Source: Agromyces allii (GTDB taxonomy: Bacteria; Actinomycetota; Actinomycetes; Actinomycetales; Microbacteriaceae). Taken from it: 64,000 nucleotides of DNA. Shown here piece by piece: positions 8,616-18,926 of the stretch; position 1 is the first letter of the stretch, and the number at the start of each line of letters is the position of its first letter. The notes below the pieces were generated by a model. That model was not told the DNA's origin. It saw nothing but the letters and a program-made list of their open reading frames with translations, and searched no databases. Made by a program: the position numbers and the translations under genes. The stretch is from contig NZ_WBIN01000002.1 in assembly GCF_009749385.1 (NCBI RefSeq), forward strand, positions 62,001 through 126,000, written 5' to 3'.

Positions 8616-9864
8616 CCTGCGCCTCGATGAAGGCGTTGATGACCGGGAACGGGTGCGTGAGGCGCCAGATCGGACCGGGATCGCGGATCTCGGTCGACAG
8701 CCGCAGTGGCGAGGACACTTCGTCGGCGCCCGTGGCGACCGTCACTCGGCCGACGTCGCGAGCGCTGGACGACGTGGTGAACGGTTCGACGCTGATGCTC
8801 GCCTCGCCGATCGACGAACCCCACGGCGCCTCGGCGCGGTCGACCGTCGCGACGAGGTCGGACGAGGTGCCCCACGCCGACGTCGCCGTCGCGTAGGCAG
8901 TTCCCTGAGCGATGACGGTCACGGGCGCGGCCGAGGCCGAAAGCGAGGCCACCGCCGCCTCGATGGCCGGATCGAGCGTCTCGTAGTCGGGCATGAGGAG
9001 CATGACGCCGATGGCGCGAGTCGGCGCATCGGCTCCGTTGACGCGGATCTCGGTCGTGAACACCGACGAGAGGCCGGCCTGGTCGGTGTAGCTCCGGGTT
9101 ATCTCGCGCACGCCGTCGCTGCTGTCGCGGTCGACGAGGTCGGGCGCGCTGTGCGATCCGAGCACGGCCTTGCCCGGGTCGTCGAGCATCGCCGCGAGGC
9201 TCGGGTCGTCGAGCACGAGTGCCGTGAGCCTGGCGAGCTCCTCGGTCGTCGTCACGTTGTCGCCCGAGAGCCCCGTGGTGTCGGCGACCGTCGTCGACTC
9301 GAAGCCCGCGTCTGCGAGCCACGCGTTCGCACCCTCGACGTAGGCGTCGACGGTGCCGAACGCCCAGCGGGCGAGCGTGTCGGCGTGATTGTTGCTCGAC
9401 GTCAGCAGGATCGCCCGCACGACGTCGCGCTCGCTCCACGAATCGCCGGGGGAGACCTGCAGGGCGCGCGACCCGTCGGCCTCGTAGCGCAGGTAGTCGG
9501 TGTAGTCGGCCGGCCCGATCTTGATCAGCGGGCCCTCGCCGTCACCGGGCGCGGGCAGCGGCAGCGACTCCAGCGTCGCCAGCACCGTGACGAGCTTGGC
9601 CGCGCCGCCCATGGGCACGACGGCCTCGTCGCCAGCGGTCGCGAGCACGCTCGCCTCGCCGCCGTCATCGAGCACCGCGAGCGCGCTGGCGCCCGACTCG
9701 GGCAGGGTGAGCGGCGCGGACGCCGGAAGCTCTGCGGCACCGGCGACGGTCTCGACGGTGACCGCGGGAAGGGGGCCGAGCAGCATCGCGGGCGCGTACA
9801 CGCCGATGCCGAGGATCGCGAAGGCGCCGATGACGATGCCGATCACGCGAGCGGGGGAACTCAT
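8611..9864 (-). CDS. Penicillin-binding (DacA/PBP5-like) protein lacking the catalytic serine
   Basis: The fold is that of D-alanyl-D-alanine carboxypeptidases (peptidase S11). The 417-residue protein starts with a membrane anchor (about residues 7-27) and is extracytoplasmic. The nucleophile motif SxxK, normally inside a P-x-G-S-x-x-K-L stretch, reads PMGGAAKLVTVL here: Gly replaces Ser, checked in the DNA. The SxN motif is kept in the form LLTSSNNHADTLA. The KTG motif is not found; the matching region reads SYTDQAGLSSVFT. It is therefore probably not an active carboxypeptidase but a structural or ligand-binding relative. There is no frameshift, so it is not a decaying gene. Confidence 0.85.
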   Translation of the reverse strand: MSSPARVIGIVIGAFAILGIGVYAPAMLLGPLPAVTVETVAGAAELPASAPLTLPESGASALAVLDDGGEASVLATAGDEAVVPMGGAAKLVTVLATLESLPLPAPGDGEGPLIKIGPADYTDYLRYEADGSRALQVSPGDSWSERDVVRAILLTSSNNHADTLARWAFGTVDAYVEGANAWLADAGFESTTVADTTGLSGDNVTTTEELARLTALVLDDPSLAAMLDDPGKAVLGSHSAPDLVDRDSSDGVREITRSYTDQAGLSSVFTTEIRVNGADAPTRAIGVMLLMPDYETLDPAIEAAVASLSASAAPVTVIAQGTAYATATSAWGTSSDLVATVDRAEAPWGSSIGEASISVEPFTTSSSARDVGRVTVATGADEVSSPLRLSTEIRDPGPIWRLTHPFPVINAFIEAQG

Positions 9865-9888
9865 GGATTCAGCGTACTGGCGCCCACG

Positions 9889-10236
9889 TCACGCCCAGCC
9901 CAACTCGTGCAGCCGGTCGTCGTCGATGCCGTAGAAATGCGCGATCTCGTGGACGAGCGTGATGTGGATCTCGTCGCGGAGTTCGTCTTCATCGTCGCAG
10001 ATCGCGAGCAACGGCTCGCGGTACAGGATGATGCGGTCGGGCATCTCGCCCATGCCGTAGCGGTCGCGTTCGGTGAGCGCGTAGCCGTCGTAGAGGCCGA
10101 GCAGATCGAGCGAACCGTCTTCGGGGCGGTCTTCGACCACGAACACGACGTTCTCGAGCCCGTCGATCATGTCGTCGGGCAGTTCGTCGAGTTCATCGAC
10201 GACGAGGGCTTCGAAGGCTTCGGCATCGAGCTGCAC
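9889..10236 (-). CDS. Small zinc metallopeptidase (PF06262-type)
   Basis: A small predicted metalloprotease with the motif HEIAHFYGIDDDRLHELGW near its C-terminus (HExxHxxGxxD). The middle carries VVFVVEDRPEDG and the conserved MPDRIILYREPL. I choose GTG 10236 (115 residues), which has GGAG six bases upstream and begins at the family-like VQLDAEAFEALV. The longer ATG 10293 would start four bases after the CCA end of tRNA-His, leaving no room for a ribosome binding site, and would add an Arg-rich extension unlike the family. Confidence 0.85.
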   Translation of the reverse strand: MQLDAEAFEALVVDELDELPDDMIDGLENVVFVVEDRPEDGSLDLLGLYDGYALTERDRYGMGEMPDRIILYREPLLAICDDEDELRDEIHITLVHEIAHFYGIDDDRLHELGWA

Positions 10237-10297
10237 GGACGGCTCCGATCGACGGCGGCGGACCTTCGACTGCGAATCGCAGTGAATCCGCATTCAT

Positions 10298-10374
10298 TGG
10301 GGTGAGTAACGGGGCTTGAACCCGCGACCTCCTGGACCACAACCAGGCGCTCTACCAACTGAGCTATACCCACC
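10298..10374 (-). tRNA. tRNA-His (anticodon GTG)
   Basis: Reading the minus strand, acceptor GTGGGTA pairs with TACTCAC, the D-arm is GCTCAGTTGGTAGAGC, the anticodon loop is TTGTGGT, and the T-loop is GGTTCAAGCC. The extra 5' G(-1) opposite a 3' C, unique to tRNA-His, is present, and CCA is encoded. Confidence 0.97.
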
Positions 10375-10416
10375 ATGCGCCTGTTCGACTCGCGATCAGG
10401 CAACTCGACGAGCTTA

Positions 10417-11037
10417 CTACACCTTGACGTCGAATTCGTTCACGACGGCCTCGGCGATGTCATGGAGCTCTGCGCTCGTCGGTCCGGGGTCGGCCACGAA
10501 GACCGCGCGGCGGTAGTAGCGCAGCTCGCGGATCGACTCGAGGATGTCGGCGAGGGCGCGGTGTCCGCCGTTCTTCGCGGGCGACTGGAAGTACGCGCGC
10601 GGGTACCAGCGGCGTGCGAGCTCCTTGATCGAGGAGACGTCGACGTTGCGGTAGTGCAGGTGCCCGTCGAGGCGCGGCATCTGCTTGGCGAGGAATGCGC
10701 GATCGGTGCCGATCGAGTTGCCGGCGAGCGGCGCCTTCTGCTCTTCGGGGATGTGCTTCAGCACGTACTCGAGCACCTGGTACTCGGCGTCGGCGACGGT
10801 GACGCCGTTCGGGATCTCTTCGATCAGACCCGACTCGGTGTGCATGTTGCGCACGAAGTCGCCCATGTTCTCGAGTGCGCTCGCGTCGGGTCGGATCACG
10901 ATGTCGAGACCCTCGTCGACGGGGTTGAGATCGTAATCGGTGATCACGACGGCGATCTCGACGAGCTCGTCGACCTCGAGGTCGAGGCCGGTCATCTCGC
11001 AGTCGATCCAGACCAGTCGGTCGCTCGCTGTTGCCAT
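10417..11037 (-). CDS. orn: Oligoribonuclease
   Basis: Orn degrades 2-5 nucleotide RNAs, and pGpG from c-di-GMP, to mononucleotides. The protein shows all DEDDh exonuclease motifs: [10 protein letters not shown] (D, E), the [11 protein letters not shown] block (D), and [11 protein letters not shown] with the catalytic His and Asp. The product is 206 residues from ATG 11037, the usual length. A start ten codons upstream exists but adds only [10 protein letters not shown]. It lies between tRNA-His and tRNA-Arg, all on the minus strand. Confidence 0.96.
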   Translation of the reverse strand: MATASDRLVWIDCEMTGLDLEVDELVEIAVVITDYDLNPVDEGLDIVIRPDASALENMGDFVRNMHTESGLIEEIPNGVTVADAEYQVLEYVLKHIPEEQKAPLAGNSIGTDRAFLAKQMPRLDGHLHYRNVDVSSIKELARRWYPRAYFQSPAKNGGHRALADILESIRELRYYRRAVFVADPGPTSAELHDIAEAVVNEFDVKV

Positions 11038-11118
11038 GCCCGCGAGTCTACCGGTGCGCTCCGACACGGGCGGATGCCGCGTACGCGCGTTCGCGGCGCA
11101 CGTCGGGTCGTGCTTCGG

Positions 11119-11191
11119 TGCCCCCGGCAGGAATCGAACCTGCGACCGACAGATTAGAAGGCTGCTGCTCTATCCGCTGAGCTACGGGGGC
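11119..11191 (-). tRNA. tRNA-Arg (anticodon TCT)
   Basis: On the minus strand acceptor GCCCCCG pairs with CGGGGGC, the D-arm is GCTCAGCGGATAGAGC, the anticodon loop is CTTCTAA and the T-arm is GCAGGTTCGATTCCTGC. CCA is not encoded. Confidence 0.96.
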
Positions 11192-11222
11192 CGGTTCGCC
11201 AAGCTTACCGGGATTCGTGGTG

Positions 11223-12440
11223 CTACCCCTCGACGGGCACCTCGGTGTCGTCGTCGAGCCGGCGTGCCGCGGCATCCGGAGCCCGCTTCCTGAGCGCGAG
11301 TCCGACGAGCGGGAACATGAGCACCGAGAGCATCCCGGCGCCGACCAGTGCGGCGGCGGTGCCGGAATCGAGATCGCCGGTGTCGACGCCGATGGCGGTG
11401 ACGGCCACGATGATCGGCAGGCCCGTGGCGCCGAACAGCGCGGTCGCCGCGATGGTCCAGCGGTCGGCGCCGACCGGTGCGGCGAGGATCGACGGGAGGC
11501 CGCGCACGACGAGGAGCAGCAGAAGGAACACCGGAACCAGGGCGAGCGTCGCGGGGTCGGCGAGTGCCTCGAGGTCGAACGTCACCCCCGTCATGATGAA
11601 GAACACGGGCACGAGGAATCCGTAGCCGATCGCCTCGACCTTCGTCTCGAGGAGTGTGCGGTCGGATTTGGGAGCACCCGAGATGAGCACGCGGTAGAGC
11701 ACGCCGGCGGTGAAGGCGCCGAGCAGCATGTCCAGGTCGAGCACGATGCTGAGCGCGAGCAGGGCGACGAGCACGAGCATCACGAGGCGAATGCCGAACT
11801 GGGCGCTCGTGTGCATGGTCGCGGTGATCACCACGTGCAGGCGATTGCCGTGGCCCTTGGCCGCGACGTAGATCGCGATGCCGGCGATGAGCACGAACAC
11901 GACCAGCACGATCGCCGAGATGCCGGGGTCCCTTCCCGAGAGGAAGAGCGAGATCGCGAGCAGCGGACCGAACTCGCCGATGGCGCCGAGTGCGATCACG
12001 GAGAGGCCGAAGGGGGTGCGCAGGTCGCCGGCGTCTCGGAGGATCGGCATGACCGTGCCCAATGCCGTCGAGGTGAGCGCGATGCCGATGAACGCGGCGG
12101 CGGGCAGGTCGGGCGCGAGCAGCACGGCGATGCCGAACCCAGCGGCGAGCGAGACGATCCAGCCGATCGCCGCCCTCGTGAGCGGTCGGCCGCGGATCGT
12201 CCGGAAGTCGATCTCGTTGCCCGCGAGGAAGAAGAGCATGGCGAGCCCGAGGTCGGAGAGGAGCTTGACGAAGTCGTCGGGCTCGATCCAGTCGAGCACT
12301 GCGGGCCCGAGCAGGATGCCGAGCACGATCTCGAACACGACGAGCGGCACGGCGACCCAGATGCCGACCGCCCGCACGAGCAGGGGTGCGGCGACCGCGA
12401 CCAGTGGGATGAGCACCATGGTGCCGATCGAGATCTCCAC
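11223..12440 (-). CDS. Cation:proton antiporter (CPA2/KefB-type)
   Basis: A polytopic membrane protein of 405 residues with about 11-13 hydrophobic helices and the Na+/H+ exchanger fold. Family features seen: [21 protein letters not shown], the [16 protein letters not shown] segment with its acidic residue, and [14 protein letters not shown] late in the protein. No C-terminal TrkA-N or TrkA-C domain is attached. Start GTG 12440 has GAGGGGG six bases upstream. The ion cannot be told (Na+ or K+). Confidence 0.9.
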   Translation of the reverse strand: MEISIGTMVLIPLVAVAAPLLVRAVGIWVAVPLVVFEIVLGILLGPAVLDWIEPDDFVKLLSDLGLAMLFFLAGNEIDFRTIRGRPLTRAAIGWIVSLAAGFGIAVLLAPDLPAAAFIGIALTSTALGTVMPILRDAGDLRTPFGLSVIALGAIGEFGPLLAISLFLSGRDPGISAIVLVVFVLIAGIAIYVAAKGHGNRLHVVITATMHTSAQFGIRLVMLVLVALLALSIVLDLDMLLGAFTAGVLYRVLISGAPKSDRTLLETKVEAIGYGFLVPVFFIMTGVTFDLEALADPATLALVPVFLLLLLVVRGLPSILAAPVGADRWTIAATALFGATGLPIIVAVTAIGVDTGDLDSGTAAALVGAGMLSVLMFPLVGLALRKRAPDAAARRLDDDTEVPVEG

Positions 12441-12568
12441 GTGAACCCCCTCGTCGCGGGGGCCGTGAGCACCCCCGCCCGATGCTATCCAACGGGTGCG
12501 GACGCACCGGCCTTCGGCGCGACGGACTCTGGGGCGCTGTGCGTAGCGCCGTCGAAACACGCCGGCGG

Positions 12569-12574
12569 TATCGT
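12569..12574 (+). promoter_or_regulatory. -10 box (TATCGT) of a leaderless nadE transcript
   Basis: TATCGT ends six bases before ATG 12581. No Shine-Dalgarno sequence is seen before that ATG. Confidence 0.6.
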
Positions 12575-12580
12575 CGTCGC

Positions 12581-13402
12581 ATGCGAGACCTTCAGGCGGG
12601 CATCATCGCCGAACTCAACGTCAAGCCGTCCGTCGAGCCCGCCGAGGAGGTGCGCGCCCGCGTCGAGTTCCTCAAGGACTACCTGCGCACGACCGGCGCC
12701 TCCGGGCTCGTGCTCGGCATCTCGGGCGGCCAGGACTCCTCGCTCGCCGGTCGGCTCTGCCGCATCGCGGTCGACGAACTCGTGGCCGAGGGGCTCCCGT
12801 CGCGGTTCGTCGCGGTCCGTCTTCCCTACGGCGTCCAGCACGACGAGGCGGATGCCGCGCTCGCCCTCGAGTTCATCGAGCCGCAGGAGACGGTGACCTT
12901 CAACATCCGCCAGGGCGTCGACGGCCTCGCAGCGGACTTCGCGGATGCCGCCGGCACGCCGATCAGCGACTTCGGCAAGGGCAACGTCAAGGCGCGTCTG
13001 CGCATGGTCGCGCAGTACGCGCTCGCGGGGGAGGGCGGACTGCTCGTGGTCGGCACCGACCACGCGGCCGAGGCGGTGACCGGGTTCTTCACGAAGTTCG
13101 GCGACGGCGGAGCCGACGTGCTGCCGCTGACCGGGCTCACGAAGCGTCAGGGCCGCGCCCTCCTGCAGTACCTCGGAGCGCCCGACCGTCTCTACCTGAA
13201 GACGCCGACGGCCGACCTGCTCGACGGCGACCCCGGGCAGGCCGACGAGGCGAACCTCGGCCTCGAGTACGCCGACATCGACGCGTTCCTCGAGGGCGAG
13301 GAGATCGACGCCGCCGTCGCAGAGCGCATCGAGGCCCGGTTCCTGCAGACCCGGCACAAGCGCACCGTGCCCGTCTCGATGTTCGACGAGTGGTGGCGCT
13401 GA
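12581..13402 (+). CDS. nadE: Ammonia-dependent NAD+ synthetase
   Basis: NadE makes NAD+ from nicotinic acid adenine dinucleotide, ATP and ammonia. The 273-residue protein has the PP-loop [53 protein letters not shown] and the C-terminal [20 protein letters not shown]. There is no N-terminal glutaminase domain, so it uses free ammonia. The ATG follows a TANNNT box by six bases, so the message is probably leaderless. Confidence 0.97.
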   Translation: MRDLQAGIIAELNVKPSVEPAEEVRARVEFLKDYLRTTGASGLVLGISGGQDSSLAGRLCRIAVDELVAEGLPSRFVAVRLPYGVQHDEADAALALEFIEPQETVTFNIRQGVDGLAADFADAAGTPISDFGKGNVKARLRMVAQYALAGEGGLLVVGTDHAAEAVTGFFTKFGDGGADVLPLTGLTKRQGRALLQYLGAPDRLYLKTPTADLLDGDPGQADEANLGLEYADIDAFLEGEEIDAAVAERIEARFLQTRHKRTVPVSMFDEWWR

Positions 13403-13453
13403 GGCACGGTTGCGCCCCGCCCGACCGCCGGTGACTGCGCCGGTGACATGACC

Positions 13454-13482
13454 GAGGCCCCACCCGATCCGGGTGGGGCCTC
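13454..13482. terminator. Strong terminator between nadE and the convergent gene
   Basis: A perfect 12-bp stem, GAGGCCCCACCC with GGGTGGGGCCTC, closes a 5-base loop. It lies between two convergent genes and probably serves both strands. Confidence 0.85.
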
Positions 13483-13503
13483 AGCCGTGGTGGTCGTGGG
13501 CGC

Positions 13504-14181
13504 TCAGGCGCGCGCGTCGTCGAGCGGCTGCGTCGCGGGCTGCGCACCCGACTGGGTCGGAGTCGGTGCCGTGTCGCGAGCCGGTTCGGCAGGCGTCGAG
13601 ATCTCGGTGGCCGAACGGTACCGTTCGTGGTGCTGCTCGGCGACCCAGGTGTCCTGTTCCTCGAGCGCGGTCTGCTCGGGCTCCTGCCGCTGCGCACGCC
13701 AGCGCACGAGGTCGTTCTGGAACTGCTTGCGCGCACGCGACGGGTGCCGCTGCCAGTCGAGCAGACGGTCGCGGAACTCGGCGACCGCGGGGTCGAGCTG
13801 GTAGCCGAACGTCGCCGAGGCGCGCTTCAGCTCGTGGAGCTGGTGCGCAGCCCAGTTCGCCGCGACATCCGAACCGCGGATCGGCAGGAGACGCACGTGG
13901 ATGTCGGCCTGTCCGACCGTGCGGTCGGCGAGCACCTGCTCCTGCGGCGTGAGCGAGTTCCAGACGGAGGCCTCGGTCGCCGCGTCGACGAGCGCCGCGA
14001 TGGCCGCGGTCTTGATTTCGCGGTCGCGCTGCGCGACGAGCCGCTTCACGGCGCTCGTCGCGATCCACGCGCTGAGCAACGCCGTGACCACGACCGCGAA
14101 GACCAGCACGGCGGCCGTGAAGACGGTCGACTCCGCCTCGCTCGAGGTGAGCCATGAGATGAGATCGTTCCACCACTGCAT
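13504..14181 (-). CDS. Single-helix membrane protein of unknown function
   Basis: I do not recognise the family. The 225-residue protein has one strong membrane helix (about residues 18-41), then a long soluble helical region rich in Gln, Arg and Glu (about 45-175), and a disordered Pro/Thr/Ala tail. The short N-terminus WWNDLISWLTSSEAES suggests an N-out, C-in single-pass protein. The bulk of the soluble part carries WQRHPSRARKQFQNDLVRWRAQR, which looks basic. It is transcribed away from the aldo/keto reductase terminator. Confidence 0.7.
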   Translation of the reverse strand: MQWWNDLISWLTSSEAESTVFTAAVLVFAVVVTALLSAWIATSAVKRLVAQRDREIKTAAIAALVDAATEASVWNSLTPQEQVLADRTVGQADIHVRLLPIRGSDVAANWAAHQLHELKRASATFGYQLDPAVAEFRDRLLDWQRHPSRARKQFQNDLVRWRAQRQEPEQTALEEQDTWVAEQHHERYRSATEISTPAEPARDTAPTPTQSGAQPATQPLDDARA

Positions 14182-14235
14182 GTGCAGAGGCTAACGGCTG
14201 CCGCGGCATCCGCCCGTCATCGTCGTCGGCGCGCC

Positions 14236-14273
14236 CGATGGTGCGCCGCGGGTTCTCCGCGGGCGCACCATCG
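14236..14273 (-). terminator. Terminator of the aldo/keto reductase gene
   Basis: CGATGGTGCGCCGCGG (14236-14251) pairs with CCGCGG-CGCACCATCG (to 14273) with one bulged base. It lies 14 bases past the stop of the minus-strand gene that ends at 14287. Confidence 0.75.
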
Positions 14274-14286
14274 ACGGACGGAGCGC

Positions 14287-15294
14287 TCAGCCCAGGCTGG
14301 TGCCGTGCGCGGCGAACGGCTCGATGCGGGCGATCTCGTCTTCGGTGAGGGCGGGCGCCTCGAGGGTCGCGACGTTCTGCTCGAGCTGGGCGACGCTGGA
14401 GGCGCCGATGAGCGCGCTCGCGACGAGCGGCTGACGCAGCACCCACGAGAGCGCGAGCTGCGCGATGCTCTGCCCGCGCTCGTCGGCGATCTCGGCCAGG
14501 CCGCGAACCCGCTCGAGGTACTCGGCGCTGATGCGGTCGGGGGAGAGGAAGCGGCTCGTCGCGGCGCGCGAGTCGGCCGGCACGTCGCCCGAGAGGTAGC
14601 GGTCGGTCAGCAGGCCCTGCGCGAGCGGCGAGAACACGATGCTCGCCGCACCCACCTCTTCGAGGACGGGGAAGAGCCCCTCTTCGATGTGGCGGTCGAA
14701 CATCGAGTAGCGCGGCTGGTGGATGAGGAGCGGGACGTTCGCGGCCGCGAGCGCTGCTGCTGCGGCGGCCGTCTGCTCGGGGGAGTAGTTCGAGATGCCG
14801 ACGTAGAGCGCCTTGCCCTGACGAACGGCGCTGACGAGCGCCCCCATGGTCTCTTCGATCGGCGTCTCGGGGTCGGGGCGGTGCGAGTAGAAGATGTCGA
14901 CGTAGTCGAGCCCGAGGCGGCCGAGGCTCTGGTCGAGCGACGCGAGCAGGTACTTGCGCGAGCCGTGGTCGCCGTACGGGCCCGGCCACATGTCGTACCC
15001 GGCCTTCGACGAGACGATGATCTCGTCGCGATACGGCGCGAGGTCGGTCGCGAGGATGCGACCGAAGTTCTCCTCGGCACTGCCGTAGGGCGGGCCGTAG
15101 TTGTTCGCGAGGTCGAAGTGCGTGATGCCGAGGTCGAACGCGCGGCGCACGATCGCGCGCTGCGTGTCGAGCGGCCGGTCGTGGCCGAAGTTGTGCCAGA
15201 GGCCGAGCGAGAGCGCGGGCAGCTTCAGCCCGCTGCGGCCGATTCGGTTGTACTGCATGGTGTCGTAGCGCGTCGGTGCTGCCAGATAGGTCAT
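14287..15294 (-). CDS. Aldo/keto reductase, YghZ/GAP-reductase type
   Basis: An NADPH-dependent aldo/keto reductase of 335 residues. It is closest to the YghZ group (L-glyceraldehyde 3-phosphate reductase): the N-terminus LPALSLGLWHNFGHDRP, THFDLANNYGPPYGSAEENFG with the catalytic Asp and Tyr, IIVSSKAGYDMWPGPYGDHGSRKYLL with the Lys, and YSHRPDPETPIEETMGAL with the His are all as in that family. The C-terminal ALIGASSVAQLEQNV binds NADPH. It is a cytosolic, single-gene unit with its own terminator. The physiological substrate is not determined by sequence. Confidence 0.9.
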   Translation of the reverse strand: MTYLAAPTRYDTMQYNRIGRSGLKLPALSLGLWHNFGHDRPLDTQRAIVRRAFDLGITHFDLANNYGPPYGSAEENFGRILATDLAPYRDEIIVSSKAGYDMWPGPYGDHGSRKYLLASLDQSLGRLGLDYVDIFYSHRPDPETPIEETMGALVSAVRQGKALYVGISNYSPEQTAAAAAALAAANVPLLIHQPRYSMFDRHIEEGLFPVLEEVGAASIVFSPLAQGLLTDRYLSGDVPADSRAATSRFLSPDRISAEYLERVRGLAEIADERGQSIAQLALSWVLRQPLVASALIGASSVAQLEQNVATLEAPALTEDEIARIEPFAAHGTSLG

Positions 15295-15443
15295 GCCTCG
15301 ACTCTATTCGCGGCCGCCGACGACTCGTCCTCCCCGACGGTGCCGTGCGCGCAGATCGGCACAGATCGACGCTCAGCCCATCGACCGGCGACCCGATCCG
15401 GCGAGGGTTGGGCCACGCGGCATCCGGACCTGAAACGGCACGA

Positions 15444-15457
15444 GGCATCCGGATGCC
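15444..15457. repeat. 14-bp palindrome GGCATCCGGATGCC
   Basis: A perfect palindrome lies in the 249-base gap (15295-15543) before the SSB paralogue, with another GCGGCATCCGG at 15417. It combines both orientations of the genome-favoured word GGATGCC and could form a hairpin or be an operator. Apart from a GGAG ribosome site before 15544, nothing else is recognised in this gap. Confidence 0.5.
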
Positions 15458-15543
15458 GCGGCCCGGCCTCGCCCGGGCCGCTCGACCTCTCGCACCATCG
15501 CCGCCCGTGCCACCGACATCCGCATCATCGAACTGGAGCAGAC

Positions 15544-16116
15544 ATGACCGACAACATCACCGTGATCGGAGCCGTGGGCAGCGACCCGCGCGTGCACACG
15601 ACCGCACAGGGGCTCACGATCACCTCGTTCCGCCTCGCCTCGACGCGCCGAATCTTCGACCGCCTGAAGGGCACCTGGGAGGACGGCGACACCAACTGGT
15701 ACACGGTCTCGACCTTCCGCCAGCTCGCGAAGAACGCGTCGTCCTCGATCCGGCGGGGCGACCGCGTCGTCGTGCACGGCCGGCTGCGCCTCCGCGCATG
15801 GGAGAGCGGCGAGAAGTCCGGCACCGCGATCGAGATCGACGCCGAGGCGGTCGGCCACGACCTCACCTGGGGCACCACGACCCTCTCGAAGACGCGCGCA
15901 TCGGGTGCGTCCGGCGGTGCGGATGCCGCGGCGGCCGCCTCGTCGACCGGCATCGCCGAGGGGTGGCCGACCGATCCCGCCGACGTCGCGGGCGATGCCG
16001 ACGAGCGGGCGGCGGCCGCGTTCGCCTCGGACCGCGAGGCGGAACACGACGACGCCGACGGCGATCGCGACCTCGAAGCGCCGGTCGACGAGCGTGCTGT
16101 CGCCCTCCCGTTCTGA
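15544..16116 (+). CDS. Single-stranded DNA-binding protein paralogue
   Basis: A 190-residue OB-fold protein of the SSB family. The OB domain covers about residues 1-110 (ITVIGAVGSDPRVHTTAQGLTITSFRLAS... YTVSTFRQLAKNASSSIRRGDRVVVHGRLRLRAW). The tail is Asp/Glu/Ala-rich but ends VDERAVALPF and lacks the acidic DDDIPF-type tip with which housekeeping SSB recruits partner proteins. It is therefore likely the SsbB-type paralogue, not the essential SSB. It is not next to rpsF or rpsR as the main ssb usually is. Start ATG 15544 has GGAG eight bases upstream. Confidence 0.88.
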   Translation: MTDNITVIGAVGSDPRVHTTAQGLTITSFRLASTRRIFDRLKGTWEDGDTNWYTVSTFRQLAKNASSSIRRGDRVVVHGRLRLRAWESGEKSGTAIEIDAEAVGHDLTWGTTTLSKTRASGASGGADAAAAASSTGIAEGWPTDPADVAGDADERAAAAFASDREAEHDDADGDRDLEAPVDERAVALPF

Positions 16117-16186
16117 CCGGCATCGAACCGCCCGCAGCGCCTAGACTCGCCTTCGGATGCTTCCGAGGCATCCCGATGGGGGAACG

Positions 16187-16669
16187 ATGGCACGGCACAG
16201 CGCTTCCGCGGCCCTGGCGATCGCCGGGGCCGCGTTGTTCGTCGCCGTGCTGACCGGCTGCACCGCGTCGCCGACGCCGACGCCGAGCCCGTCGGCGTCG
16301 CGTCCGCAACCGACCGGTGAGGCGACCACGGCGCCCGTCGGCCTGCACCCCGACTTGCCGGCCGCCGACAACCTGCCGTTCTTCGACCAGGTGAACCAGC
16401 AGGTCGTCGCCGCGAACGCCGCAGCAGGGGGCCGCGATTTCATCGACGCGCTCGTCGCGGCCGGGTTCGATCGTGCGGCGATGCAGGTCACGTCGGATCA
16501 GACCACCCTCGGCACGCCCGCCGATTCGGTGCAGTTCTCGGTGCTCTTCAACGACGAATGCCTCGTCGGACAGTACGGCCCGAAGTCGGGCGGCTACCAC
16601 GGACTCGTGAAGCCCGCCCTCGGCACGGGCGGCTGTCTCATCGGGCAGACACGACCCATAGACTGGTAG
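16187..16669 (+). CDS. DUF6993-type lipoprotein
   Basis: A secreted lipoprotein of 160 residues. The signal peptide runs to a lipobox LTGC, with the lipid-carrying Cys at residue 25. A Thr/Pro/Ser linker follows, then a compact domain (about 60-160) with two cysteines (NDECLVGQYG and GTGGCLIGQ) that may form a disulphide. I match it to DUF6993, a family typical of Microbacteriaceae. Function unknown. ATG 16187 is chosen over ATG 16157 because GGGGGA lies just before it and it gives a clean signal peptide; a TAGACT -10 box lies at 16142-16147. Confidence 0.85.
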   Translation: MARHSASAALAIAGAALFVAVLTGCTASPTPTPSPSASRPQPTGEATTAPVGLHPDLPAADNLPFFDQVNQQVVAANAAAGGRDFIDALVAAGFDRAAMQVTSDQTTLGTPADSVQFSVLFNDECLVGQYGPKSGGYHGLVKPALGTGGCLIGQTRPIDW

Positions 16670-16674
16670 GCGAC

Positions 16675-18357
<1,683 letters not shown>

Positions 18358-18367
18358 TCGGCCGATC

Positions 18368-18847
18368 ATGCGCCTGCATGTGCCCACCCCGCTGCGTTGG
18401 AGCGATCTCGACGCATACGGGCACGTCAACAACGCCCGGATGCTGAGCCTCCTCGAGGAGGCTCGCATCCAGGCGTTCTGGGTCAACGACGACGGCACCG
18501 CCGAGCACGCCGTCGGCGCATCGACGGCCGTGATCGACGCGACGCCCGGATCGAGCACGCTGTCGCTGATCGCCCGGCAGGAGGTCGAGTACCTCACGCC
18601 GATCCCGTACCAGCGACTGCCGCTCGACATCGAGCTGTGGATCGGCAACCTCGGCGGCGCGAGCCTCGAGGTCTGCTACGAGGTGTTCTCGCCGGTGGGC
18701 GTCGAGCCGCGCGTGCTGCACACCCGGGCCGCGACGACGATCGTGCTCGTCGACGCGGCATCCGAACGTCCTCGACGCATCACCGCGGTCGAGCGCGACG
18801 CGTGGACGCCGTACCTCGAGGCGCCCGTCTCGTTCCGCCGGCGCTGA
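18368..18847 (+). CDS. Acyl-CoA thioesterase, hotdog fold (4HBT family)
   Basis: A 159-residue hotdog-fold thioesterase. The key signature is LRWSDLDAYGHVNNARMLSLLEEAR, where Asp and the GHVNN turn match the 4-hydroxybenzoyl-CoA thioesterase/YbgC active site. The central strand block is TLSLIARQEVEYLTPIPYQRLPLDIELWIGNLG. It starts 10 bases after ettA and is probably in the same operon. The acyl substrate is unknown. Confidence 0.9.
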   Translation: MRLHVPTPLRWSDLDAYGHVNNARMLSLLEEARIQAFWVNDDGTAEHAVGASTAVIDATPGSSTLSLIARQEVEYLTPIPYQRLPLDIELWIGNLGGASLEVCYEVFSPVGVEPRVLHTRAATTIVLVDAASERPRRITAVERDAWTPYLEAPVSFRRR

Positions 18848-18926
18848 GCCGCGGCAGCTCGGGGACGCGATCACCTCGAGCCGGGCGCGACGTCGTTCGA
18901 CCGCCGTCCACCGCCGTCGAGCTCCG

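Noticed and set aside
8611..9864. Decaying pseudogene
   Set aside because: The frame is complete with normal codon use and signal anchor; only catalytic residues differ.
15295..15543. A small gene in the gap before the SSB paralogue
   Set aside because: Open frames here lack a ribosome site and family features; only the palindrome stands out.
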